From contig JAEYGZ010000050.1 in the NCBI GenBank assembly GCA_023409535.1, positions 28,873 through 92,872 on the forward strand: a stretch of 64,000 nt of DNA, written 5' to 3'. Below, one piece after another: positions 33,907-41,107 of the stretch. The stretch comes from Bacillota bacterium. GTDB lineage: Bacteria; Bacillota; Clostridia; Lachnospirales; Lachnospiraceae. Under the pieces are notes generated by a model, which was not told the DNA's origin, searched no databases, and was given only the letters and a program-made list of their open reading frames with translations. Position 1 is the stretch's first letter. Each line of letters begins with the position of its first letter. The translations under genes were made by a program, and so were the position numbers.

Positions 33907-35294
33907 CTTACACCCTCTCTGGTATCCTCCAGGATAATCCCCTGTTCAAGCAACAGATTTCTGATTTCATCGGATCTGGCAAAATTCTTGTTCTTTCTGG
34001 CAAGCTGACGCTCCTCGATGAGCTTTTCTATCTCCTCCTCCAAAATCTCTTCCTTCTTCTTCGTGATGATACCAAGAATATCACAAAGCGTCACGATCCT
34101 GTCATACATTCCCTGCAGCAGAGTCTTTGTACTGTCACCGCTGCAATTGGTATTGGCCAGCTTCACCAGCTCAAAGATTGCCGCAATGGCATCAGCGGTA
34201 TTGAAGTCATCATCCAGAGCCGCTTTAAACTTCTCCTGTAATCCATCCGCCTCTTCCAGCTCCTGCTGCTCCTCTGCGGTAACCAGACCCTGATTCAAGG
34301 AACTTCCGGATAATAAGTGCTCCAGCTGACCAACTGCAGTCAGTATTCTTGTGAGAGAACTCTTGGCAGATTCCATAAGTTCCTTGCTGAAGTTAAGCGG
34401 ACTGCGGTAATGAGAAGTCAGCATAAAGAAACGCATTACCTGAGGGTCGTATTGTTCGCAGATTTCACGTATGGTGAAAAAGGCACCTTCGGATTTGGAC
34501 ATTTTCTTATTATCGATATTTAAAAAGGCGTTGTGCATCCAGTATCTTGCGAATTCCTTTCCATTGGCTGCCTCGCTCTGGGCGATTTCATTCTCATGGT
34601 GGGGGAATACCAGGTCCTCTCCGCCTGCATGAATATCAATCTGGTCGCCTAAGTATTTCTTACTCATCACAGAGCACTCGATATGCCAGCCGGGACGGCC
34701 GTCGCTCCAGGGTGAGGGCCAGGAGGGTTCGCCTTCCTTCTTGGGCTTCCATAATACGAAGTCCATGGGATCCTCCTTCTCCTCACTGACTGCGATACGG
34801 GCTCCGGCCTCCAGATCATCCAGCTTCTTCTTTGAGAGTTTACCGTAATCCTTAAAGCTTCTGGTCTTAAAATATACGGTTCCATTCTTCTCATATGCAT
34901 ATCCCTTCTGAATCAGGGTGCCGATCATATCAACCATTCCGTCAATTTCCTGGGTTGCTCTGGGATGTTTGGTTGCTTCCTTGATATTCAAAGCTTCCAT
35001 ATCCGACAGGAATTCCCGAATATAACGCTCGGAGATCTCACTGGAGGAAACCCCCTCATCATTTGCCTTCTTTATGATCTTATCGTCCACATCAGTAAAG
35101 TTCGTCACATAATTCACCTGATAGCCCAAGTATTCCAGATATCTGCGAAAGGCATCAAAGATAATGGCAGGTCTTGCATTTCCGATATGGGCAAAGTTAT
35201 ATACGGTAGGTCCGCAGACATACATCCGCACCTTGCCTTGCTCAATTGGAACAAACTCTTCTTTTTTCTGTGTTAATGTGTTATAAATTCTCAT
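33891..35294 (-). CDS. cysS: cysteinyl-tRNA synthetase
   Basis: A class I synthetase of 467 residues that charges tRNA-Cys. I start at MRIYNTLTQ (AGGAAGAG nine bases upstream). The HIGH motif is HIGNARP, KMSKS is exact, and the zinc ligands appear as MYVCGPTVYN (Cys) and GWHIECS, with later His/Glu in HHENE. It lies 44 bases after cysE and overlaps the Mini-III gene. Control comes from the T-box leader upstream of cysE, so synthesis rises when tRNA-Cys is uncharged. Confidence 0.97.
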   Translation of the reverse strand: MRIYNTLTQKKEEFVPIEQGKVRMYVCGPTVYNFAHIGNARPAIIFDAFRRYLEYLGYQVNYVTNFTDVDDKIIKKANDEGVSSSEISERYIREFLSDMEALNIKEATKHPRATQEIDGMVDMIGTLIQKGYAYEKNGTVYFKTRSFKDYGKLSKKKLDDLEAGARIAVSEEKEDPMDFVLWKPKKEGEPSWPSPWSDGRPGWHIECSVMSKKYLGDQIDIHAGGEDLVFPHHENEIAQSEAANGKEFARYWMHNAFLNIDNKKMSKSEGAFFTIREICEQYDPQVMRFFMLTSHYRSPLNFSKELMESAKSSLTRILTAVGQLEHLLSGSSLNQGLVTAEEQQELEEADGLQEKFKAALDDDFNTADAIAAIFELVKLANTNCSGDSTKTLLQGMYDRIVTLCDILGIITKKKEEILEEEIEKLIEERQLARKNKNFARSDEIRNLLLEQGIILEDTREGVRWKRS

Positions 35295-35338
35295 AATTGT
35301 AATCTCTTCCTTCCTGGATTTCCATTTCATAACTGTAA

Positions 35339-36019
35339 TTATTTCTTTTCTTCCAGCATTTGTTCAAGCTTCTCAAGCTTTGTGTTTATATCTTTTATTT
35401 CTTTGCGCAGGCAGATGTTCTCATTCAACAGGCCGGCCAATTCCTTCTGAACAGGGTCGGGTAAATGAACCTGATCCAAATCCTCTCTGGGAACGCGTAC
35501 ATCATTTCTCTTTACTACCCTGCCGGGTACTCCCACCACTGTGGAGTTGGGCGGTACCTCTGCCAGTACCACGGAGCCTGCGCCGATCTTTGAATTCTCA
35601 CCAATTGTAATAGAGCCTAAAACCTTAGCTCCTGCACTGATCATCACATTATTGCCAACCGTGGGATGACGCTTGCCCTGCTCCTTACCGGTACCCCCTA
35701 AGGTTACCCCCTGATATAAGGTAACATTATCCCCGACAATCGCAGTCTCCCCGATGACTACCCCGTGTCCGTGGTCGATAAATAAGCCCTTTCCTATGGT
35801 TGCACCCGGATGAATCTCAATTCCCGTCTTTCTCACCGTTCTCTGAGAATACCATCTGGCAAGAAAATAATGCTTCCTTACATACAGAAAATGCGCTATC
35901 CGAAATCTGATGATTGCCCGAAAGCTTGGATACAGAAAAACTTCAAACGGGGTTTTAATTGCCGGATCCCTGTCTTTAATTATTTGCATTTCACTCTTAA
36001 TATATTTTATCACACCCAT
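35339..36019 (-). CDS. cysE: serine O-acetyltransferase
   Basis: A 226-residue enzyme that acetylates serine, the first step of cysteine synthesis. The left-handed beta-helix carries the diagnostic GIEIHPGATIGKGLFIDHGHGVVIGETA and the loop TLGGTGKEQGKRHP. The N-terminal helical domain is of the shorter EpsC type. The C-terminal tail (about 185-226) is a charged coiled coil, long for the family. It is the first gene of the operon and its leader is a cysteine-specific T-box. Confidence 0.96.
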   Translation of the reverse strand: MGVIKYIKSEMQIIKDRDPAIKTPFEVFLYPSFRAIIRFRIAHFLYVRKHYFLARWYSQRTVRKTGIEIHPGATIGKGLFIDHGHGVVIGETAIVGDNVTLYQGVTLGGTGKEQGKRHPTVGNNVMISAGAKVLGSITIGENSKIGAGSVVLAEVPPNSTVVGVPGRVVKRNDVRVPREDLDQVHLPDPVQKELAGLLNENICLRKEIKDINTKLEKLEQMLEEKK

Positions 36020-36118
36020 GTTTCCGTCCCCCTCTCACTGATTATTTGTGAACCCAATCTGTCAAACTCTGTTGTTACTGTCATCCTTATTGTTCTTTCA
36101 GAAAGAAAAGCACAAAAA

Positions 36119-36365
36119 CACCGCCTCTTATGATATAGAGGCGGTGAAATACGCGGTTCCACTCTATTTGTATGCCAATAAAACAACACACATCTTTGTA
36201 CAGATAACGGCTGTTACCGAATCCGGCTAGACATCGCCTCACCGAATCAGCTCCCGGATGCACTTCGCTCATAGTTTTGTAAAGAATGCTTTCAGCCGGT
36301 GGCACTCTATCTCTGATACTACGTTATAAACTACTTTTCCGTTCATTGCTTTTTGTGTCTATAGA
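36119..36365 (-). promoter_or_regulatory. T-box leader (cysteine specific)
   Basis: On the minus strand the T-box core AGAGTGGAACCGCG (36165-36152) is followed by the terminator ACCGCCTCT/AGAGGCGGT and TTTTTGTG (36145-36112). Upstream is Stem I with GGAAAAGTAG and AGAGTGCCACCGGC. A TGC triplet followed by A at 36262-36260 fits a cysteine specifier. Uncharged tRNA-Cys would stabilise the antiterminator and open cysE-cysS-mini-III. Its class is secure; the exact specifier position is inferred. Confidence 0.93.
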
Positions 36366-36389
36366 TATTTCTACATGGATAATATTAGC

Positions 36390-36480
36390 TATCAGAAGTT
36401 GCATTTCAAACTTCTGATAAAAGGCACCGTATTTGCGCCGTGCACCTTGATTATCGGAACATGATTTTAGTTCCGATAAT
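36390..36480 (-). promoter_or_regulatory. extra structured leader segment upstream of the cys T-box
   Basis: Three hairpins lie between the promoter and the T-box: ATTATCGGAAC/GTTCCGATAAT (11 bp, 36450-36480); an imperfect AAGG..CAC/GTGCCTT hairpin followed by TTTT (around 36418-36448); and TATCAGAAGTT/AACTTCTGATA (11 bp, 36390-36419). I recognise no known riboswitch. Confidence 0.6.
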
Positions 36481-36495
36481 ATATATTTTAAGCAT

Positions 36496-36524
36496 ATTGT
36501 ATGCATAGAAAAAGTTTTTGTCAA
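36496..36524 (-). promoter_or_regulatory. sigma-A promoter of the cys operon
   Basis: TTGACA, 17 bases, TACAAT on the minus strand. The transcript would begin about 470 bases before cysE. The rest of the gene-free interval, 36525-36711, shows only an A/T-rich inverted repeat (AACATATAT/ATATATGTT, 36556-36576). Confidence 0.8.
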
Positions 36525-36711
36525 CACTTTATTTCACTATATACTTTACCGATTAAACATATATTTAATATATGTTATCTTTTATACAAAGCAATGTCCT
36601 CATATCTTCTGATATCAAATAGATATGCATATAGTAAATCATCCTATACGCTATTAACAATGTAGAAATTATCCATCCTATACTTTTTCTTGCAACTGGC
36701 AGTGACAAAAC

Positions 36712-38034
36712 TTAAAACCCGCGTTCTTTCAGCCCATTGACCAAATTAACGTAAAACTCTCTCACATCAAAGCCTTCGATGTTTTCCCTGTTTAAATCGA
36801 TCAAATCTCCATGAGAAATTCCCCGACGGCCTTTGGCGGTTAAAATCATTCTGTTTTCGCCCCATCCGAAAGAACTAACAGAAACTAAGCCGTCATTTTC
36901 ACCGTCAAAGTATTTTACAAGCGGGTAAGAGAAATTAAGAGGAAATCTTCCTCCGAATGCGGCATTCAGTTTTGACCCAACGCTCTGATAGAAAACGCCG
37001 GGGATATCCAGCACTGAATCGTTGAGCTGCTTACAGGAAGAAGCAGTTAAATCATTCACTGCAGCCAAAAAATCAGGGCTGCTGTCACCAAATTTTTTAA
37101 GAGCGGCATTATATTTTTGTGCAATAAAATTGCGGGAACCTTCGGGAATCCTCGAAAGCAGATAATCCGCGAACAGGCATCCGTAATGAGGTGTGTTGAT
37201 TGTTGTAAGAGAAGCAATATCATCTTCTATACCAAGCTTGCTGATTGCATATCTGCTATCTAATCCACCCTTGGAATGTGCAATGATATTCACCTTACCG
37301 CAGCCGGTTTCTTCGATAATTTGCCGAATTCTCTCCGCCAATTCCTTGCCGCTGTCTGTCACCGATGCGGCGGACTGGTGATTGCCATAATAAATCACCG
37401 CACCGTTCTTTTTAAGTTCTTTGGGGATTCTTCCCCAATAATTAAGGTACTTGTAATCACGGAAGAAAACGCCATGTACGAAGAGGAGAGGATATTTCGT
37501 ATGGCAGCTTTCACTGTCTGCACGGTTTTTGTTTATGGTTATTTTATCACTTTCAAATTCGGTCTCTCTTGAGGCAATACGAATAATTTTCATCAGGACA
37601 AACAGATTCATCACAGGAAACCAGCTGCAGATAATTCCAATAAGACGCCATTTTATGCCAAGCTGCACACAAGTGCAATAAATCCGTATGATTCCGTTCC
37701 AAAAAATAATTGCTTCAACGATAATCACAGCAAAAAAATGTATCCACAATATACCGAGGTCAGGAAACCTCCGATAGGCTGTGGCAATGAAAGATACTGC
37801 CGATAATAATGATGAGATGAGAAAAATAATGAGCAGATCACATCCGTCACCGCATATCCTCAGCCTGACTGCCGGGTATTTCCTGTTATGAAAAGAAGGA
37901 AATACATTGATTAAGACAAAGCAGACCGCCAGTGCTAATGCAAGATACCAATGGTCCTTCATTATGGATAAGCGAAACATATTTGCAGTGAAAAAAACAA
38001 TAACAGAATAAATTATTCTCAGCAATATTTTCAT
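36712..38034 (-). CDS. membrane-anchored lipase/esterase (alpha/beta hydrolase)
   Basis: A 440-residue protein with about five membrane spans in the first 150 residues and a cytoplasmic or surface alpha/beta-hydrolase domain after residue 180. The oxyanion loop is LLFVHGVF (183-190), the nucleophile elbow AHSKGG has Ser254, and likely acid and base partners lie near DGENDGLVS and in the late GISHGDLID. Proteins of this shape are annotated as triacylglycerol lipases or acyltransferase-like esterases; the substrate is unknown. It is a single gene. It lies downstream of ispF on the same strand but about 220 bases away, past a terminator. Confidence 0.85.
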   Translation of the reverse strand: MKILLRIIYSVIVFFTANMFRLSIMKDHWYLALALAVCFVLINVFPSFHNRKYPAVRLRICGDGCDLLIIFLISSLLSAVSFIATAYRRFPDLGILWIHFFAVIIVEAIIFWNGIIRIYCTCVQLGIKWRLIGIICSWFPVMNLFVLMKIIRIASRETEFESDKITINKNRADSESCHTKYPLLFVHGVFFRDYKYLNYWGRIPKELKKNGAVIYYGNHQSAASVTDSGKELAERIRQIIEETGCGKVNIIAHSKGGLDSRYAISKLGIEDDIASLTTINTPHYGCLFADYLLSRIPEGSRNFIAQKYNAALKKFGDSSPDFLAAVNDLTASSCKQLNDSVLDIPGVFYQSVGSKLNAAFGGRFPLNFSYPLVKYFDGENDGLVSVSSFGWGENRMILTAKGRRGISHGDLIDLNRENIEGFDVREFYVNLVNGLKERGF

Positions 38035-38168
38035 TTCTATTCTACCTCAATTGGCTTTATGAATCTCACCATACACTCCTTCGTTTTAGATAACTCATAC
38101 TACTATATCGGCATGTTCAACAAAATAGTGATATCCAAAGCACTTTATCTTAATATTGGAATGTAAAA

Positions 38169-38197
38169 AGCCTGCACCAATATCTCTGGAGCAGGCT
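38169..38197 (-). terminator. terminator of ispF
   Basis: AGCCTGCTCCA and TGGTGCAGGCT (minus strand, one mismatch) are followed by TTTTT. Confidence 0.85.
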
Positions 38198-38253
38198 AAA
38201 TTCTAGTCCTTCAATAACCCAAGCGGCTGTCATGATCCGAATCAGCGGATTTT

Positions 38254-38808
38254 TTACCCCCGCTTCGGACAGCCGCCGCAGCTTGAACAGCTGCTCGCCT
38301 GCGTACTTCCCGGAGTAACATCTCTCTGATAATTCAGCATGGACTCCAGCAAGCATACCGCATTGGCAGCAATTCCAAGTCCTGCTCCGGTAAAACCAAG
38401 GCCTTCCTCTGTCGTTGCCTTTACATTAACACAGTCCTCCTCCAATCCGAGGGTATCCGCAATATTTTTCTTCATCTCAGGAATATATCCTGCCAGCTTC
38501 GGCTTTTGCGCAATAATTGTCGCATCTATATTCTCAATGATATACAGCTTATCCTCCAGCAGCTTTCCCACCTGCTTTAATAACTCGGTACTTGATATGC
38601 CCTGATAAGCAGGATCAGTATCCGGAAAATGCTTACCGATATCCCCGAGTGCCGCCGCACCCAAAAGCGCATCCATAATGGCATGGAGCAGAACATCCGC
38701 ATCGGAATGTCCTAATAAGCCCTTCTCATAGGGGATCTTCACCCCTCCGAGAATAAGCGCTCTATTCTCTGCTAGTTTATGAACATCATAGCCGGTTCCA
38801 ATTCTCAT
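38254..38808 (-). CDS. ispF: 2-C-methyl-D-erythritol 2,4-cyclodiphosphate synthase with a cysteine tail
   Basis: An enzyme of the MEP isoprenoid pathway that cyclises CDP-ME 2-phosphate. The metal site is in TGYDVH (Asp8, His10) and the GHSDADVLLHA segment. TTEEGLGFTGAG closes the active site. The core ends near residue 158. About 25 extra residues follow and end SSCSSCGGCPKRG with Cys at 174, 177 and 180, a CxxCxxC pattern absent from the standard enzyme. It is a single gene with its own terminator. Confidence 0.95.
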   Translation of the reverse strand: MRIGTGYDVHKLAENRALILGGVKIPYEKGLLGHSDADVLLHAIMDALLGAAALGDIGKHFPDTDPAYQGISSTELLKQVGKLLEDKLYIIENIDATIIAQKPKLAGYIPEMKKNIADTLGLEEDCVNVKATTEEGLGFTGAGLGIAANAVCLLESMLNYQRDVTPGSTQASSCSSCGGCPKRG

Positions 38809-38946
38809 CTATTGTAAATCCTCCTGATTAATCCTATGATAAATCTACATTCCGTTGAATGTTAAGTTACCTAATAATTATACCTTACTTTATCAAGGAT
38901 ATCCAGCATACTTTCTGCAAAAATTTATCAAGGAACAGATCAAAAA

Positions 38947-40584
38947 TCAGAAATACATATATTTTAAATACAACTCCTGAAAGGCTTCATCGTTGGATAG
39001 ATGTATCTCATTACACCTTGTGATAATCTCCTCACTTCTGGATAGAAAGCCGGTATCTGTCATAGACATTACCGCACCCGTCAGAGAGCTGTTTCCGACG
39101 GTAAATATCTTATTTCTGAACGCTTCCGGAAGCAGTCCGATGCGGATTGCTTTGTCTGCATCCAGATAGAAGCCAAAGCCTCCCGCCAGATATACCTTGT
39201 CCACCTGATTGCAGCTTACACCATACCGCCGCATCAAAACTTCAATCCCGGCACGAACCGCAGCCTTAGCCATTTGCAGCTCTCTGATATCCTTCTGGGT
39301 AAGAATAAACTCCGCCCTATCTCTTTGATATTGTTTATCCTGTTCATACCGCTTATCTTCTTTGCCCTGTCCGCATATAGGAAAGCCTGAATCAAAATAA
39401 TCCCCGGACAGCAGGCCTGTCTCATCGATGATACCGGTACGGTAAAGCTCGGATAACAGCTCCACCGCTCCGGTTCCGCAGATACCAACAGCCGGCAGAT
39501 GCTCGATGGTCTCGAAGGTAATCTTATTCTCATGAATGCTAACATGGTTGATTGCCCCGGGAATGCTTCCCACCCCACAGGACAGGTTACCTCCTTCAAA
39601 GGCCGGACCGGCGGCTGTTGAGGTAACAAGTATTCTGTCTTTATTGCCAAGTGCAAGCTCCCCATTGGTCCCAAAATCTATCAGCAGAGAAACATCCTCA
39701 GCGCTCTGATATCCGCAAACTGCAAGCCCGGCGGCGATATCTCCCCCCACAAAGGCAGAAATGCCGGGAAGAATGCTGACTGGGACATTCTTTGCATTCA
39801 AACCCGAAAAAATGTCCTTTGTATTCACGTGAATCGTATCAACGGTAACCGGTGTAAAGGGATATAACCCAAGACCATTGCAGGAATAACCCATAAGCAG
39901 ATGGATCATGGTCGTATTACCGGCAATGGCAATCCGGCTGAGCTTATGGATCGTAAGCTGTGCACTGTTCAGAACAGTATTGATCCCTTCTTCCAGGGCT
40001 TTACGGATCATTTCTTTCAGTTGCTCCCCTTTCCCGTCATTGGAAGCCTTTATCCTGGAGATCACATCTGCGCCATACGCTCTCTGAGGATTTACCATCG
40101 TATGTGTGGCAAGCGTTCTCTCCAGTGAATTATCCGCCAGCCGAAAGGCCAGGGTCGTCGTACCCAGGTCGATGCCGAGATAGTAATTTACTGCCTGATA
40201 TTTATGATCTAAATCTATATTCCGAAATAAAACAGTATCCGTGCCTTTGGCTTTCTCTGTACCTTGAACGATCCCTTTTATGCTATCATCGGAAACGTCT
40301 CCTAATGCTATTGTTATATCTTCCTGAGGCATAGCTTTGCAAGCCAGACGAGCTCCGTCGCGCAGCTCCTGCCCGGTAAACAGCACTTTATCCTGAGTGG
40401 TAACCTTAAGGTCTCCCGAAACCACCCGAACCTTGCACTTACCGCAGGTACCCCTGCCTCCGCAGTCCGAACGATAGAATAAGTCTTGACGAATCATTGC
40501 CTCAAGTATCGTTTCCTGCTCACTGCACTCTATTATAGTTGATTTTTTATTTTGAATTACCGTAACTAGATGTATTCTGTCCAT
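38947..40584 (-). CDS. RACo-like reductive activator of corrinoid proteins (2Fe-2S plus ASKHA domain)
   Basis: A 545-residue protein. The N-terminal ferredoxin domain has Cys41, Cys47, Cys50 and Cys82 for a [2Fe-2S] cluster (CGGRGTCGKC). A linker leads to an actin-like ATPase domain from about residue 130 (YYLGIDLGTTTLAF, AIAGNTTMIHLL, LLIDFGTNGEL, LAGGFGFYLD). This is the plan of RACo/RamA-type proteins, which use ATP and an electron to return inactive Co(II) corrinoids to Co(I). No corrinoid protein or methyltransferase partner is encoded nearby. It could serve a cobalamin-dependent methyltransferase elsewhere. Confidence 0.9.
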   Translation of the reverse strand: MDRIHLVTVIQNKKSTIIECSEQETILEAMIRQDLFYRSDCGGRGTCGKCKVRVVSGDLKVTTQDKVLFTGQELRDGARLACKAMPQEDITIALGDVSDDSIKGIVQGTEKAKGTDTVLFRNIDLDHKYQAVNYYLGIDLGTTTLAFRLADNSLERTLATHTMVNPQRAYGADVISRIKASNDGKGEQLKEMIRKALEEGINTVLNSAQLTIHKLSRIAIAGNTTMIHLLMGYSCNGLGLYPFTPVTVDTIHVNTKDIFSGLNAKNVPVSILPGISAFVGGDIAAGLAVCGYQSAEDVSLLIDFGTNGELALGNKDRILVTSTAAGPAFEGGNLSCGVGSIPGAINHVSIHENKITFETIEHLPAVGICGTGAVELLSELYRTGIIDETGLLSGDYFDSGFPICGQGKEDKRYEQDKQYQRDRAEFILTQKDIRELQMAKAAVRAGIEVLMRRYGVSCNQVDKVYLAGGFGFYLDADKAIRIGLLPEAFRNKIFTVGNSSLTGAVMSMTDTGFLSRSEEIITRCNEIHLSNDEAFQELYLKYMYF

Positions 40585-40698
40585 CGGTTCACCTCACATG
40601 TAACAAAAGTAACGCAACCAGCCTGGTATGTCAAGCATAAGAAGTTCGTACTCTGCCGGAAGGACGACTCTCGAACAGGGTAACTTTTCTTATAAAAA

Positions 40699-40735
40699 AT
40701 GTGCTGCATCAACCTTCCGGTTAATCACAACACAT
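40699..40735 (-). terminator. terminator of the tRNA unit
   Basis: ATGTGTTG and CAGCACAT with an inner AACC/GGTT hairpin, followed by TTTTTT on the minus strand. Confidence 0.85.
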
Positions 40736-40741
40736 CCATAG

Positions 40742-40815
40742 TAGCGAAGGACGGATTTGAACCGCCGACACTGCGGGTATGAACCGCATGCTCTCGCCAA
40801 CTGAGCTACTTCGCC
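40742..40815 (-). tRNA. tRNA-Met (CAU), elongator type
   Basis: A full cloverleaf can be drawn: acceptor GGCGAAG with CTTCGCT, then T8-A9, D-stem GCTC/GAGC, anticodon loop TTCATAC (anticodon CAT) on stem TGCGG/CCGCA, and T-loop TTCAAAT. The G1-U72 pair resembles the Bacillus elongator tRNA-Met and not the initiator. CCA is not encoded. Confidence 0.93.
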
Positions 40816-40854
40816 ATATTATATTCAATTCATCCGCTAAATTAGCATAAAAAA

Positions 40855-40927
40855 TGGGACCTATAGGGCTCGAACCTATGACCCTCTGCTTGTAAGGCAG
40901 ATGCTCTCCCAGCTGAGCTAAGATCCC
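40855..40927 (-). tRNA. tRNA-Val (UAC)
   Basis: Acceptor GGGATCT pairs with AGGTCCC (one U-G pair). The D-stem is GCTC/GAGC, the anticodon loop CTTACAA gives anticodon TAC, and the T-loop is TTCGAGC. It is the first gene of a two-tRNA transcript. CCA is not encoded. Confidence 0.93.
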
Positions 40928-40946
40928 TTTCGAAAAGTACTTTTTT

Positions 40947-40975
40947 ATTATATTCAATCCCTTGGGCTTTGTCAA
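40947..40975 (-). promoter_or_regulatory. perfect-consensus promoter of the tRNA unit
   Basis: TTGACA, 17 bases, TATAAT on the minus strand, about 20 bases before tRNA-Val. Confidence 0.9.
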
Positions 40976-41060
40976 GATAGTAAATACTCTAAATTCTACT
41001 AAAAATTCAAACATTTCTTACAAGCCACCCACAAATTGGTTAGCCTCCACCATTAGGGTT

Positions 41061-41100
41061 AACTGCCTCTGTCTGGCTGGGAACAGGGGCAGTTATTTTT
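41061..41100 (+). terminator. hairpin with a plus-strand U tract, downstream of helD
   Basis: AACTGCC(T)CTGT pairs with ACAG(G)GGCAGTT, with one mismatch. The T run follows it on the plus strand, opposite to helD transcription. It may still slow helD read-through into the tRNAs, or it ends an unseen plus-strand transcript. Confidence 0.5.
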
Positions 41101-41107
41101 ATTAATT

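Noticed and set aside
38809..40741. Cobalamin riboswitch near the RACo-like gene
   Set aside because: No B12-box sequence is visible in the short intergenic stretches on either side.
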